A stretch of 37,860 nucleotides of DNA from Saprospiraceae bacterium (GTDB lineage: Bacteria; Bacteroidota; Bacteroidia; Chitinophagales; Saprospiraceae), in contig JAJTEZ010000010.1 of the NCBI GenBank assembly GCA_021298335.1, forward strand, positions 1 to 37,860. Direction: 5' to 3'. The notes beneath the pieces were generated by a model. That model had not been told where the DNA came from. It worked only from the letters and a program-made list of their open reading frames with translations, and made no database searches. The translations under genes and the position numbers were made by a program. Of this stretch, positions 24,499 through 33,701 are shown piece by piece; position 1 is the stretch's first letter; each line of letters opens with the position of its first letter.

Positions 24499-25692
24499 AT
24501 GAGTGACCCCGACCCTACGTACCACCTTGATTTTTCCAACACGGAAATAGCCTTTTCCCATAAATCCGATAAAGAACTCAAGAAAACTGCCTGGCTTTTT
24601 GGCTTAATGAACAATAATACTCTTGTCAGGATTTTTTCTAAGTTCGGTTTGTTTGCAATACGTTTCCGACTCCCGTTTACAGAGATGATTGTGAGAAATA
24701 CGATTTTCCCTCAGTTTTGTGGCGGAGAATCTTTGCTTGACAGCCAGCAGGTGATTGATAAATTATACGAATCAGACACGTTGACTGTACTGGATTATGG
24801 CGCTGAGGGAAAGTCGGATGAGGATGATCTTGATGCTGCAATGGAAGAAACCCTTCGGGCAATCGAAATGGCAGCTTCCAACAACTCAGTACCTGTGGTA
24901 AGCACAAAAATCACCGGACTTGTAGACAATCAGATTCTTGAAAAAATGCATACCGGGGAGATCCTGACGGATGGAGAAAAACGAAAATTTCAACATCTGA
25001 CAGAACGTGTCGACGAGATTTGTACGCGAGCCAATGAACTTGGAATTAGTGTGTTTGTAGACGCAGAAGAAAGCTGGATGCAGGACCCTATTGATGAGCT
25101 CGTATTGCAGATGATGGTAAAATATAACCGTGATCGGGCTGTGGTATACAATACGTATCAGTTGTATCTGACGTGCAAGCTGGAACACTTGAAACGAGAT
25201 CATCAAAGGTGCATGGAACATCATGTCATTTTCGGGGCAAAAATGGTTCGTGGAGCATATATGGACAAAGAAAGAGAACGGGCCAGGGAACTGGGAATTC
25301 CTTCTCCAATCCAACCTGATAAGGCTTCGACAGACAGTGATTATAATCTGGCTCTGACTTATTGCATTGATCATTTCGAAACCATTTCTTCATGCTGTGC
25401 TTCACACAATGCCGAAAGCAACCTTCTTCAGGCAAAGCTTGTGCATGAAAAAGATATAGAACACAACCATCCGCACATCAACTTCTGCCAGCTTTACGGC
25501 ATGAGTGACAATATTACCTTCAACCTGGCAAGTGCAGGATACAACGCAGCAAAATATGTGGTTTACGGCCCTATTAGGGAGGTGATTCCCTATTTGATCC
25601 GACGCACTGAAGAAAACACCTCTGTCACTGGGGAAATGAGCAGAGAGCTGGCTCTGGTGCATAAAGAAATGAAACGAAGGGAACTCAACTGA
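24499..25692 (+). CDS. Proline dehydrogenase
   Basis: The protein has 397 residues, a single-function FAD-dependent PRODH barrel. It oxidises proline to pyrroline-5-carboxylate and passes electrons to the quinone pool. Conserved blocks are VLDYGAEGKS near residue 95, KMVRGAYMDKERERA near residue 250, ASHNAES near 300, QLYGMSDNI and the C-terminal YGPIREVIPYLIRRTEENTSV. The DNA-binding and P5C-dehydrogenase domains of PutA are absent. It starts five bases after aroE, so co-transcription is likely. It converges on the DUF983 gene with 16 bases between the stop codons and no clear terminator. Confidence 0.95.
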   Translation: MSDPDPTYHLDFSNTEIAFSHKSDKELKKTAWLFGLMNNNTLVRIFSKFGLFAIRFRLPFTEMIVRNTIFPQFCGGESLLDSQQVIDKLYESDTLTVLDYGAEGKSDEDDLDAAMEETLRAIEMAASNNSVPVVSTKITGLVDNQILEKMHTGEILTDGEKRKFQHLTERVDEICTRANELGISVFVDAEESWMQDPIDELVLQMMVKYNRDRAVVYNTYQLYLTCKLEHLKRDHQRCMEHHVIFGAKMVRGAYMDKERERARELGIPSPIQPDKASTDSDYNLALTYCIDHFETISSCCASHNAESNLLQAKLVHEKDIEHNHPHINFCQLYGMSDNITFNLASAGYNAAKYVVYGPIREVIPYLIRRTEENTSVTGEMSRELALVHKEMKRRELN

Positions 25693-25708
25693 GAATTCAG
25701 CTGAAAAA

Positions 25709-26107
25709 TCAGTACCCAAACCCTTTTACATCCTGACTTTTCTTTGCTTCAGGGTCGTACTTCACCATCAGGTTAATCCATAATGACCTGGACATGCGTA
25801 AAAAGAAGAAATATGTGAGTGCAGCCACAACCAGCAATACACCCATGGATGCATTCAGGCTCATGTCCAGAAAAATCAAACAGGTACCCATGATTGCCAG
25901 AAAGAAAAAACCACTGAGTATATACGATAAGAACATCGCCCCATAGTAAAATCCTGGCTCCGGCTCATATTTCTGATGACACACTGGACACATTTCCGGC
26001 ATATTGACGGGCTTACTCCAGTCAAAAGGCTGCAAAAATAAATCTCCCTCCTGACACCTTGGGCATTTTTTCATCCATGCATTCAGTATAAAATTCCTTT
26101 TAGACAT
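25709..26107 (-). CDS. DUF983 membrane protein with two CxxC motifs
   Basis: The protein has 132 residues. Two CxxC pairs, CPRC near residue 15 and CPVC near 40, suggest a small zinc-ribbon-like head; the EPGFYYGAMFLSYIL block leads into two membrane segments. This matches the uncharacterised DUF983 family, widespread in Bacteroidota and Alphaproteobacteria. Its function is unknown. It lies six bases after purE and probably shares the purK-purE transcript. Confidence 0.85.
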   Translation of the reverse strand: MSKRNFILNAWMKKCPRCQEGDLFLQPFDWSKPVNMPEMCPVCHQKYEPEPGFYYGAMFLSYILSGFFFLAIMGTCLIFLDMSLNASMGVLLVVAALTYFFFLRMSRSLWINLMVKYDPEAKKSQDVKGFGY

Positions 26108-26113
26108 ATTTCT

Positions 26114-26620
26114 TTATGAATTCATATTTTTCTGAGCAAGTTCTTCTGCCGCAAACAGAACTTCATTTTTCATCTTTTCCTTATACTGCACCAATTTTTC
26201 CAGGATTTGTTCTTCAGCGCTTCCAAGAATACTTATGGCGAGAATGCCGGCGTTTTTAGCTCCATTCAGTGCAACCGTTGCCACAGGAACTCCTCCGGGC
26301 ATTTGTAAAATGGAAAGTATGGAGTCCCACCCGTCAACCGAATTGGATGATTTTACGGGAACACCAATCACAGGTAGCGGACTGAGTGAAGCCACCATAC
26401 CCGGCAAATGAGCAGCCCCTCCTGCACCGGCAATAATCACACGTATCCCTCTCAAGTGTGCATTTTTAGCAAATTCAAACATTCGTTCGGGTGTGCGGTG
26501 AGCCGAGACAATATTGATTTCGTAAGGAATGTCAAAATGAGTCAGGATATCAGCGGCGTGCTGCATCACCGGCAGATCGGAGCCGGAGCCCATGATAATG
26601 CTTACAACAGGTGGTCTCAT
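26114..26620 (-). CDS. purE: N5-carboxyaminoimidazole ribonucleotide mutase
   Basis: The protein has 168 residues, the normal length for class I PurE. It moves the carboxyl group of N5-CAIR to give CAIR in purine synthesis. Seen are the phosphate-binding [12 protein letters not shown], the catalytic [23 protein letters not shown], and [10 protein letters not shown]. It follows purK with two bases between the genes, the usual coupled arrangement. Confidence 0.97.
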   Translation of the reverse strand: MRPPVVSIIMGSGSDLPVMQHAADILTHFDIPYEINIVSAHRTPERMFEFAKNAHLRGIRVIIAGAGGAAHLPGMVASLSPLPVIGVPVKSSNSVDGWDSILSILQMPGGVPVATVALNGAKNAGILAISILGSAEEQILEKLVQYKEKMKNEVLFAAEELAQKNMNS

Positions 26621-26622
26621 AT

Positions 26623-27771
26623 TCAGGTGATCACTTTTAGTTTTGATTGAATAAACCGGGCCTTGGATACGGCCTCCTCCAGGTGATCGCCCAGAATCGT
26701 CACGTGGCCCATTTTACGAAAAGGCTTAGTCATTTTTTTTCCGTAGAGATGTGGAAATACCCCAGGAAGAGAAAGAGCTTCTTCCAGTCCGCTGTATCGA
26801 GCCACACCTTCATGACCATCCTCCCCCAGCAGGTTGATCATGACTGCCGGGCTCCTGAGCACCGGGTTGGTCAAAGGCAGGCCTAAAATTGCGCGCAAAT
26901 GCATTTCATATTGAGACACATCACAGGCTTCAATGGTGTGATGTCCTGAATTGTGCGGACGTGGAGCCACCTCATTGATCAGGATTGCTCCTTGTTTGTC
27001 CACAAACATTTCAACAGCAAGTAAACCTACGATATTCAGTGAATCCGCCAGTTTCTTTGCCATGAAGCATGCCGTTTGCTCCTGATTATGGTCTAAAGAG
27101 GAGGGCGTAAAAACAAACTCCACCAGATTGGCAGTTGGGTGAAACTGCATCTCCACCACGGGAAATGTCACCATAGTACCGGCAGCATCCCTGGCCACAA
27201 TGACCGCAATTTCCTTATCAAGCTCTACATGGTCTTCCACAAGGCATGGCACATCCAACAATTCTTCTAAATCTTGTATACTTCGGACAACAACCACGCC
27301 CTTACCGTCATACCCATCCTTACGGCTTTTCTGAACAAATGGGAAGCTCAAATTGCCACTGGCAACCGAATTTCGAACCTCACTGGCGTCCCGAAACAAC
27401 TGAAACGGAGATGAAAGCAATCCCAAGTGCTGGTAAAATTCCTTTTGCAGGCCTTTATCGCGGATGATGCGCATTGCTGCAGGAGATGGGTAAACCTGAA
27501 CCCCTTCGCCTTCCAGCGTTTCGAGAGCCTCCACTGAAACATTTTCGATTTCTATCGTGACAATATCCCTTGTCCTCCCAAAAGCAACCACTTCATCAAA
27601 ATGTGTGATGGAACCTTCAAACAACTGAGAACATACAGCAGAAGCCGGACAACGGACATCAGACTCCATAATCGCCAGGTCTAAACCAAAGCGACTGCCT
27701 GTCTGACACAACATTTTTCCCAGCTGTCCCCCGCCTAGGATTCCGACTTTTTGATGCAACTGACTAGCCAT
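26623..27771 (-). CDS. purK: N5-carboxyaminoimidazole ribonucleotide synthase
   Basis: The protein has 382 residues when started at the ATG at 27769-27771 ([20 protein letters not shown]). A longer frame would add 26 residues, but these lie upstream of the predicted promoter box (27789-27796) and are unlike the family. It is an ATP-grasp enzyme that adds bicarbonate to AIR. Visible are [44 protein letters not shown] near 290, and [10 protein letters not shown]. It lies two bases before purE on the same transcript. Confidence 0.97.
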   Translation of the reverse strand: MASQLHQKVGILGGGQLGKMLCQTGSRFGLDLAIMESDVRCPASAVCSQLFEGSITHFDEVVAFGRTRDIVTIEIENVSVEALETLEGEGVQVYPSPAAMRIIRDKGLQKEFYQHLGLLSSPFQLFRDASEVRNSVASGNLSFPFVQKSRKDGYDGKGVVVVRSIQDLEELLDVPCLVEDHVELDKEIAVIVARDAAGTMVTFPVVEMQFHPTANLVEFVFTPSSLDHNQEQTACFMAKKLADSLNIVGLLAVEMFVDKQGAILINEVAPRPHNSGHHTIEACDVSQYEMHLRAILGLPLTNPVLRSPAVMINLLGEDGHEGVARYSGLEEALSLPGVFPHLYGKKMTKPFRKMGHVTILGDHLEEAVSKARFIQSKLKVIT

Positions 27772-27788
27772 ATATTCTGTAAGATGTG

Positions 27789-27796
27789 CAAAGTTA
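27789..27796 (-). promoter_or_regulatory. -7 box of the purK-purE-DUF983 genes
   Basis: The minus strand reads TAACTTTG, an exact TAnnTTTG match, 17 bases before the chosen purK ATG. It decides the start, because the longer purK frame would begin upstream of the transcript. No good -33 element was seen. Confidence 0.55.
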
Positions 27797-27857
27797 GCCC
27801 AAATCCACGAAATATGTATATGGGGTAATATGACCCTTACATCATACACAAGGGGAT

Positions 27858-29297
27858 TTAGGAATTCTGTAATACTTCATGGTAAATTTGGGCATACTTT
27901 TGGGCCGAAACATGCCACGAAAAGTCAAGCGACATCGCCCTTTCTATACATTGAAGACGAAAATCATCGTTCTGAACCATTTCCATGGCTCTCCATAAGG
28001 CATGCATAATCTGATCAAATTCCATTTCATCAAATCGAATGCCCACTCCTCCCGGCTGTGTAATATCCAGTACACTGTCATGTAAGCCACCTGTATTTCT
28101 TACAATTGGCAACGTGACATACCGCATGGCAAACATCTGATTTAATCCGCAAGGCTCCACTCGCGAAGGCATCAGGAGAAAATCAGAGGATGCATATATC
28201 TTATGAGATAGTGTTTCATTGTACGTAAGCATAGAGGCCACATAGCCAGGATATCGCTCTGTCACTTTATGAATTGCAGCTTCTACTCCTTTATCCCCGG
28301 TCCCGAGGATAACAAACGTGGCATTTAGATGATGCGAAAGCCAGGTGTCTATAACTCCGGCAATCATTTCAGCACCTTTCTCATGAACAAGCCTTCCAAT
28401 AAAGCTGACCAAGGGTAAATGAGGGTGTAATCCGGCTGCAGCACAAAGTTTTGATTTATTGGCCGATTTATATGCAGCTGCATCTCCTTCAAAATGCACA
28501 TCTATCATCGGATCAGTAGCTGGATTCCACACTTCACTGTCAATTCCATTGAGGATTCCAGTACATTTCCATGATTCAGCCTGAAACAGTGACTCAAGTC
28601 CGAAGGAATGGTACATCAGTTCCCTCATGTAGTTGGGTGATACTGTGGTTACTTTCCAGGCACACCGCACAGCACATGCTAAGGGATTGATCATATGATT
28701 CCAGTCCAACAAACCACTTTTCCAGTTGTCAAAATGCGGCAGCAGATATTGTCTTGCCCAAATGAATGCCCCCTGATACCGTTCATTGTGAATTGTAAAA
28801 ACCGTAGGAACAGCTGCCAGCGATTGAAACTCATAGGCGTATTTTAAAAAAAAGGGAACCAGTCCAGTATGATGATCATGACAATGGATTACATCCGGCT
28901 TCATTTCCCCATCCCTGATCCACGTGAGGAATGCGCGCTGAAAGGCAATATAACGCTCAACCTCATCCCCAAAAAAGACACCGTCCTTCCCTGCGTACAC
29001 ACCAAACCGGTCAAATTTTGTCGGAATCTGAATGGTGTAAAATGGAAAACCTGTCGGATCCCCCTCAAAACGCCTCACTTCAAAATATAGGTATTCCTGC
29101 CCTAAGTGAAAATATCCCTGATGCACAATTCGGTATGCCTTCCCATCATACCATGGCATTTCATAAGCCGGAATCACGACAGAGGCCATTACTCCCGCCT
29201 GATTCAGATACTTTGGCAAGGAGCCAACTACGTCCGCCAGTCCCCCCACTTTGGCCATTGGATAGCATTCAGCGCTGATATGTACTACATGCATCAT
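27858..29297 (-). CDS. glgA: Glycogen/starch synthase (GT5)
   Basis: The protein has 479 residues, normal for bacterial GlgA. It adds glucose from a nucleotide-activated donor to growing alpha-1,4-glucan. Two Rossmann halves are seen: the N-terminal KVGGLADVVGSLPK (the KxGGL donor-binding motif, about 17-30), and the C-terminal block with FIGRLVHEKGAE near 305 and PSRVEPCGLNQMFAMRYVTLPIVRNTGGL near 390-420, which contains the E-x7-E-like loop. No glgB or glgC lies in the window. It is divergent from the exported esterase gene across a 123-base gap in which I found no clear -7 box. Confidence 0.95.
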   Translation of the reverse strand: MMHVVHISAECYPMAKVGGLADVVGSLPKYLNQAGVMASVVIPAYEMPWYDGKAYRIVHQGYFHLGQEYLYFEVRRFEGDPTGFPFYTIQIPTKFDRFGVYAGKDGVFFGDEVERYIAFQRAFLTWIRDGEMKPDVIHCHDHHTGLVPFFLKYAYEFQSLAAVPTVFTIHNERYQGAFIWARQYLLPHFDNWKSGLLDWNHMINPLACAVRCAWKVTTVSPNYMRELMYHSFGLESLFQAESWKCTGILNGIDSEVWNPATDPMIDVHFEGDAAAYKSANKSKLCAAAGLHPHLPLVSFIGRLVHEKGAEMIAGVIDTWLSHHLNATFVILGTGDKGVEAAIHKVTERYPGYVASMLTYNETLSHKIYASSDFLLMPSRVEPCGLNQMFAMRYVTLPIVRNTGGLHDSVLDITQPGGVGIRFDEMEFDQIMHALWRAMEMVQNDDFRLQCIERAMSLDFSWHVSAQKYAQIYHEVLQNS

Positions 29298-29420
29298 TTG
29301 TCAATTATTGATTAAATATACACCAATCTCTCCTGATCCGCAACATAGTTGATGAAAAGCTTACAGGCATAGCTGGAATGAATCAGAACAGATCATGTAT
29401 TTTTACAGTACAAAACAACC

Positions 29421-30416
29421 ATGATGTCATACAAAAATGCGCTCTGTACAGGTTTATTTGCCCTGCTCATTTGTTCAACTTCTGCTCAAACGATTAAAGC
29501 AGATACAATGAAGGCACTGGTGAATTCAGGAAGTCTGATTCGATTGCCTAATTTTCCTTCAACCCACGTCGAAAACAGGACGATCGATCTTTGGTTACCC
29601 GATCATTTCAACAGCAATGAACCGCATAATGTACTATATATGCACGATGGTCAAATGTTGTTTGACTCCTCCTCCACATGGAATCACCAATCGTGGGATG
29701 TCCATAAAACGATTCAAAGTCTCATCGATCAAGGAAAAATCGGACAATTGGTGGTTGTCGGAATCTGGAATAGTAATACCCACCGGCATGAGGAATATTT
29801 CCCTGAAGAGGTCTGGTACCGGATTGATCAGTCAAAAAAAGACTCTCTATTATCAAAAATGCAACTCTTGCTTCCCGGCTTCCGTACCTTTGCACCTTCA
29901 TCAGACGATTATCTGAAGTTTGTCACGCAGGAAGTCATGCCCTATTTGCAGAAAAACTTTGGTCTAACCTCTATGAAGGAAAACACATATATTGCCGGTA
30001 GCAGCATGGGCGGATTGATTTCGTGGTACGCACTTTGTAAATATCCTGAACTTTTTGGTGGTGCGGCATGTATTTCTACTCATTGGCCGGGTGTATTTCC
30101 CGTGTTATTGTTTGATAGTAATGGGGGAATTTTACCGGATCAACACACATTGAATCCTGTACCGCCTGCTCTGATTAGATGGATGATAGACCACTTACCC
30201 ACTTCCGGAGGTCACAAATTGTATTTTGATTGTGGAGACCAGACTCTTGATGCGTTATACCCGGTGTGGCAGCACCAAGTAGACGCTGCGCTTACGAAGA
30301 GAGCATTTGACACAAGAAACTGGAAAACAGCTTATTATCCCGGAACAGACCACAGCGAAAAAGCCTGGAAAGAAAGATTTGATCAAATAGTTTTATTTCT
30401 GTGCGGCATCAAGTGA
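29421..30416 (+). CDS. Exported alpha/beta-hydrolase, esterase D-like
   Basis: The protein has 331 residues with a signal peptide (about 1-23, ending STSAQ). The alpha/beta-hydrolase domain resembles the putative esterase (IroE/Fes/esterase D) family: NVLYMHDGQMLFD near residue 70, the nucleophile elbow GSSMGG with Ser195, Asp in DCGDQTLD near 275 and His in GTDHSEKAW near 313. Substrates of this family range from siderophore esters to acyl sugars; nothing in the context decides between them. A strong terminator lies 36 bases after the stop. Confidence 0.88.
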   Translation: MMSYKNALCTGLFALLICSTSAQTIKADTMKALVNSGSLIRLPNFPSTHVENRTIDLWLPDHFNSNEPHNVLYMHDGQMLFDSSSTWNHQSWDVHKTIQSLIDQGKIGQLVVVGIWNSNTHRHEEYFPEEVWYRIDQSKKDSLLSKMQLLLPGFRTFAPSSDDYLKFVTQEVMPYLQKNFGLTSMKENTYIAGSSMGGLISWYALCKYPELFGGAACISTHWPGVFPVLLFDSNGGILPDQHTLNPVPPALIRWMIDHLPTSGGHKLYFDCGDQTLDALYPVWQHQVDAALTKRAFDTRNWKTAYYPGTDHSEKAWKERFDQIVLFLCGIK

Positions 30417-30440
30417 TGTTATGAAAATAAAACTAGGCAG

Positions 30441-31394
30441 TTAATATAAACAAAAAAGGGGTAGAAAATCTACCCCTTTTTTTGCCTTAGGTGCTTCCAG
30501 CAACTTAAAGAACTGATCGAGTTTAGGAAGAACGATGATCTCTGTTCTTCTGTTTTCAGCTCTTCCTTTAGAGGACGAGTTGCTTGCTTTAGGAGCATAT
30601 TCTGAACGACCTCCAGCAGTCATTCTGGAAGGATCAACTTTATACTTTGATTGAAGAGTTCTGACGACTGCAGTCGCTCTTTTTGCGCTCAAATCCCAGT
30701 TGTCAGTGACACACTCACCTCCCATTGGCACATTATCTGTATGTCCTTCTACGAGGATATCGAGTTCTTTCTGGTCATTCAGAATGCCTGCAATCTTTGC
30801 AAGAACTTTCTCTGCACTATTGTTAATGTATGCAGATCCTGTCTTAAAGAGCATATTGTCAGAAAGTGAAATATAAACAACACCCTTTTTCACTTCAATG
30901 CTCACATCCTGGTCATTAAAGTCAGATAATGAACGCTTGAGGTTCATTGCAAGCGCCAGATTCACAGAATCCTTGTACTGCATTGACTTCGTGAGATCCT
31001 TGATATACTGACTCTGCTGTGAAATCGCATCCAACGATTTTTTGATTGACTCAGCACCAGCTTTGTTGATGACTGAAGCAGTGTTCAACTGGTCCAGTAA
31101 AGTATTCTGGCTTGACTTCAGGATCGCAATTTGATCTTCCAATGATTTGATTTTCATGTTTGCAGCTGCCAAATCATCGGTACACTTTTTAGAGTCTGCC
31201 TTACATTTGTCCAACTGGCGTGTTAATTCAAGAATTTGGGCTTCGAGGTCTTTATTTCTTTCCTCACACCTTGCCAGCAGATTTTTGTGGGCATCAAGTG
31301 CTGCCTGTACTTCGTTGAATTTCTTTTTACTAACACAGCCTGATGCCATGATCAAAGCTACGAAAAGAAATGTGGATAACTTCAGGTATCTCAT
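30441..31394 (-). CDS. OmpA-like peptidoglycan-associated lipoprotein with coiled coil
   Basis: The protein has 317 residues. A lipoprotein signal ends MASGC with lipidated Cys20. A coiled coil fills about 24-140. The OmpA C-terminal domain (about 170-300) shows LFKTGSAYIN, ILVEGHTDN and the block KGRAENRRTEIIVLPK, which binds peptidoglycan. It likely ties the outer membrane to the cell wall. Oddly, the frame does not stop after the domain (LLEAPK) but continues through the intrinsic terminator at 30452-30483, adding KKGVDFLPLFCLY. A seven-A run precedes the hairpin; with one A fewer, a TAG at 30470-30472 would end the protein inside the stem. Confidence 0.9.
   Translation of the reverse strand: MRYLKLSTFLFVALIMASGCVSKKKFNEVQAALDAHKNLLARCEERNKDLEAQILELTRQLDKCKADSKKCTDDLAAANMKIKSLEDQIAILKSSQNTLLDQLNTASVINKAGAESIKKSLDAISQQSQYIKDLTKSMQYKDSVNLALAMNLKRSLSDFNDQDVSIEVKKGVVYISLSDNMLFKTGSAYINNSAEKVLAKIAGILNDQKELDILVEGHTDNVPMGGECVTDNWDLSAKRATAVVRTLQSKYKVDPSRMTAGGRSEYAPKASNSSSKGRAENRRTEIIVLPKLDQFFKLLEAPKAKKGVDFLPLFCLY
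30452..30483. terminator. Strong bidirectional intrinsic terminator
   Basis: AAAAAAGGGGTAGA (30452-30465) pairs perfectly with TCTACCCCTTTTTT (30469-30482) around a three-base loop, flanked by A- and T-runs so that both strands have a T-tail. It lies between the convergent esterase and OmpA-like genes. It sits 36 bases after the esterase stop but upstream of the OmpA-like stop, inside that reading frame. Confidence 0.93.
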
Positions 31395-31535
31395 GTTCTT
31401 ATTTTAATAGGTTTAAAAAATAACTGCAAAGAAACGTATTCTTTTTCAAAAGAGTACAATTTTTATGCCATTGAATTCAAGTCAGACATAAATTTTACCA
31501 GATAATAACCGATTTTTTCATACTTTTTAGTGAAA

Positions 31536-31554
31536 GTTGAAGAAATCCTTCAAC
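31536..31554. repeat. Inverted repeat in the promoter of the S46 peptidase
   Basis: GTTGAAG (31536-31542) and CTTCAAC (31548-31554) form a perfect seven-base inverted repeat with a five-base spacer, ending seven bases before a near -7 box (TAATTTCG, 31562-31569). It may be an operator or a chance hairpin. Confidence 0.4.
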
Positions 31555-31561
31555 ATTACAG

Positions 31562-31569
31562 TAATTTCG
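31562..31569 (+). promoter_or_regulatory. Near-match -7 box for the S46 peptidase
   Basis: TAATTTCG differs from TAnnTTTG at one base and lies 19 bases before the ATG at 31589. A TTG at 31537-31539 is 22 bases upstream and overlaps the inverted repeat. Confidence 0.4.
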
Positions 31570-31588
31570 CACATCAAAATATAAAGCC

Positions 31589-33667
31589 ATGCTGAAAAAC
31601 AAAAATTTACTATTACTTACCTTTCTGATCATCGCATCTGTTTGTAGTACCGGTTTCGCTCAAAAAAAGGCAAGCCCTTATGATTTTGGGAAGATGTGGA
31701 CTTTTGAAAATCCACCAAAGGAATGGTTAAAACAGACGTACGACATGGACGTCAAGGATGAATGGTTTGATTACGTCAGAAAATCATCTTTGCGATTTGC
31801 CACCTGGTGCAGCGCATCCTTCATTTCACCTAATGGACTCATCATGACAAATCACCATTGTTCAAGGGATGTGGTCACTTCACTGCAAAAAGAAGGTGAA
31901 AACTTCGATAAACAAGGATTTTATGCCCCTACCCTGGCAGACGAGCGAAAAGCAGAGGGCCTGTTTGTAGAACAAATGATTCAGGCTGAAGATATTACTG
32001 CACTTATAAAAAAGAAAACCAAAGGTGCCAAGGATAGTGCCGAAGAACTGGCGCTGCGCAAAACAGCGTTTGAGGAAATCGAAAAAATGTACAAGGAAAA
32101 AGATGGCTGGCAAGGTCTACGGACACAGATAGTCACCTTTTATAGTGGTGGGAAATTTTCTATCTATGGGTACAAAAGGTACAGCGATATCCGCCTGGTG
32201 TGGATTCCTGAACTTGATCTTGGATTTTTTGGAGGCGACCCCGACAATTTTACTTACCCAAGGTATAATCTCGATGCCACATTCTGGAGAGCCTATGATG
32301 AAAATGGAAATCCACTGAACACCTCTGCCAACTATCTGAAATTCAACAAAAATGGAGCTGCAGAAGGTGAGCCGGTCTTCGTGGTAGGGAATCCGGGCCG
32401 CACAGAACGATATCGTACTGTGTCACAGCTGACCTATGACCGAGACTATCGATACCCAATGCAATACAAATTTCTGAAAAATAGAAACGATGTCATGGTA
32501 AAAAAGTACGATGTCATCAAAAATGATCCAACAAAAGAGAGGGAAGCACAAGAGTTGTTGAATGAAATTGCCGGAGTCGCAAATTCAATGAAGGCATTTG
32601 GTGGGATCGCGAAAGGACTGAAGGATGATGCACTCTTTGGTCGAAAAGTAGAAATGGAAAATTATATCAGGTCCAAATCTCCCGGCATCACTTACTGGGA
32701 CGACCTGTCAAAATTTATGCAGGACCTGAGCCCTCATGGTTGGGCCATAACTCACTTATCTCCTAGCCCAATGAGGGGTGATGGTTGCATGCTGATGCAC
32801 GATCTGGTAAACTATCAGGACCTGATGGCCAGTGGAGCCTCCAGTGATAAGACTGACAAATTGAAGGCATCGATCCTCGCTAGAGCATCGACATTTGAAA
32901 GCGAAGAACAAAAGCAACTATTTTCCCTATGGTTGACTGAATTGAGCGAAGACATATATCCTGGCGACATGACGCTACAAAAAGTGATGGGTAATAAGTC
33001 TGTTGTTGAATTTGTTAGCCATATTCTAAAAAAGACAAGGTTTAGCGACCGCGAAAAAACTGAAAAATGGCTGGAAAAAGGCAAAGACCTCGCATCTGAC
33101 GACGATGAATTATTGGTAGCCGCAAGAATCATTGTGTCTCGGTTCAGAGAGGCAAGTCAGAAGTTCCAAAGCACTGGTCCAAATCGACAGCAACTCGAAG
33201 CAAGCATTGCCAATCAGGTATTCAATGTATACGGCGATCAACTTCCTCCCGATGCCACTTTTACACTTCGTATTTCAGATGGCATCATTCAGGGGTACGA
33301 CTACAATGGAACCACCGCACCAGCAAATACAACATATTTCGGTCTATACGACAGATTTTATTCGAACAAACAAAAGTTCCCCTGGTCCTTGCCTCAACGC
33401 TGGCAAAATCCAGAGATGGAATTATTGAAATCTCCTTTTAATACTGTCTCAACAAACGACATTATTGGAGGAAATTCAGGAAGTCCGCTCATCAACCAGA
33501 GACGGGAAGCTGTAGGTTTGATTTTCGATGGAAATATTGAGTCACTACCCGGCAACTTCATTTTTGATGAAGAAGTAAACAGAACAGTATCAGTGCATGC
33601 AGGAGGTATTTACGCGGCGCTTAAATATGTGTATCAAGCGGACAGAATAGTCCAGGAAATAGAATAA
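31589..33667 (+). CDS. S46-family dipeptidyl-peptidase
   Basis: The protein has 692 residues with a signal peptide (about 1-25, ending GFAQ). The chymotrypsin-like S46 fold shows the catalytic His89 in MTNHHCS, the probable Asp229 in YNLDATFW, and Ser630 in IGGNSGSP. S46 enzymes (DPP7 and DPP11) remove dipeptides from peptide N-termini in the periplasm, feeding amino-acid use. In DPP11 an arginine near the C-terminal VDIRY motif gives acidic preference; the corresponding stretch here reads VHAGGIY, with Gly, which favours the DPP7-like broad, hydrophobic specificity (tentative, based on eye alignment). The MBL-fold gene follows after 34 bases. Confidence 0.93.
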   Translation: MLKNKNLLLLTFLIIASVCSTGFAQKKASPYDFGKMWTFENPPKEWLKQTYDMDVKDEWFDYVRKSSLRFATWCSASFISPNGLIMTNHHCSRDVVTSLQKEGENFDKQGFYAPTLADERKAEGLFVEQMIQAEDITALIKKKTKGAKDSAEELALRKTAFEEIEKMYKEKDGWQGLRTQIVTFYSGGKFSIYGYKRYSDIRLVWIPELDLGFFGGDPDNFTYPRYNLDATFWRAYDENGNPLNTSANYLKFNKNGAAEGEPVFVVGNPGRTERYRTVSQLTYDRDYRYPMQYKFLKNRNDVMVKKYDVIKNDPTKEREAQELLNEIAGVANSMKAFGGIAKGLKDDALFGRKVEMENYIRSKSPGITYWDDLSKFMQDLSPHGWAITHLSPSPMRGDGCMLMHDLVNYQDLMASGASSDKTDKLKASILARASTFESEEQKQLFSLWLTELSEDIYPGDMTLQKVMGNKSVVEFVSHILKKTRFSDREKTEKWLEKGKDLASDDDELLVAARIIVSRFREASQKFQSTGPNRQQLEASIANQVFNVYGDQLPPDATFTLRISDGIIQGYDYNGTTAPANTTYFGLYDRFYSNKQKFPWSLPQRWQNPEMELLKSPFNTVSTNDIIGGNSGSPLINQRREAVGLIFDGNIESLPGNFIFDEEVNRTVSVHAGGIYAALKYVYQADRIVQEIE

Positions 33668-33701
33668 GCAACTTTGTTGTTTTAAACGATTCAAACCGGG
33701 G

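Noticed and set aside
25690-25714. Possible hairpin (ACTGA/TCAGT) between the proline dehydrogenase and DUF983 genes
   Set aside because: The stem is only five bases with a long loop and there is no T-run on either strand.
27772-27849. Longer N-terminus of PurK starting at 27849
   Set aside because: PurK proteins begin just before the GILGGGQLG loop, and a -7 box lies between the two starts.
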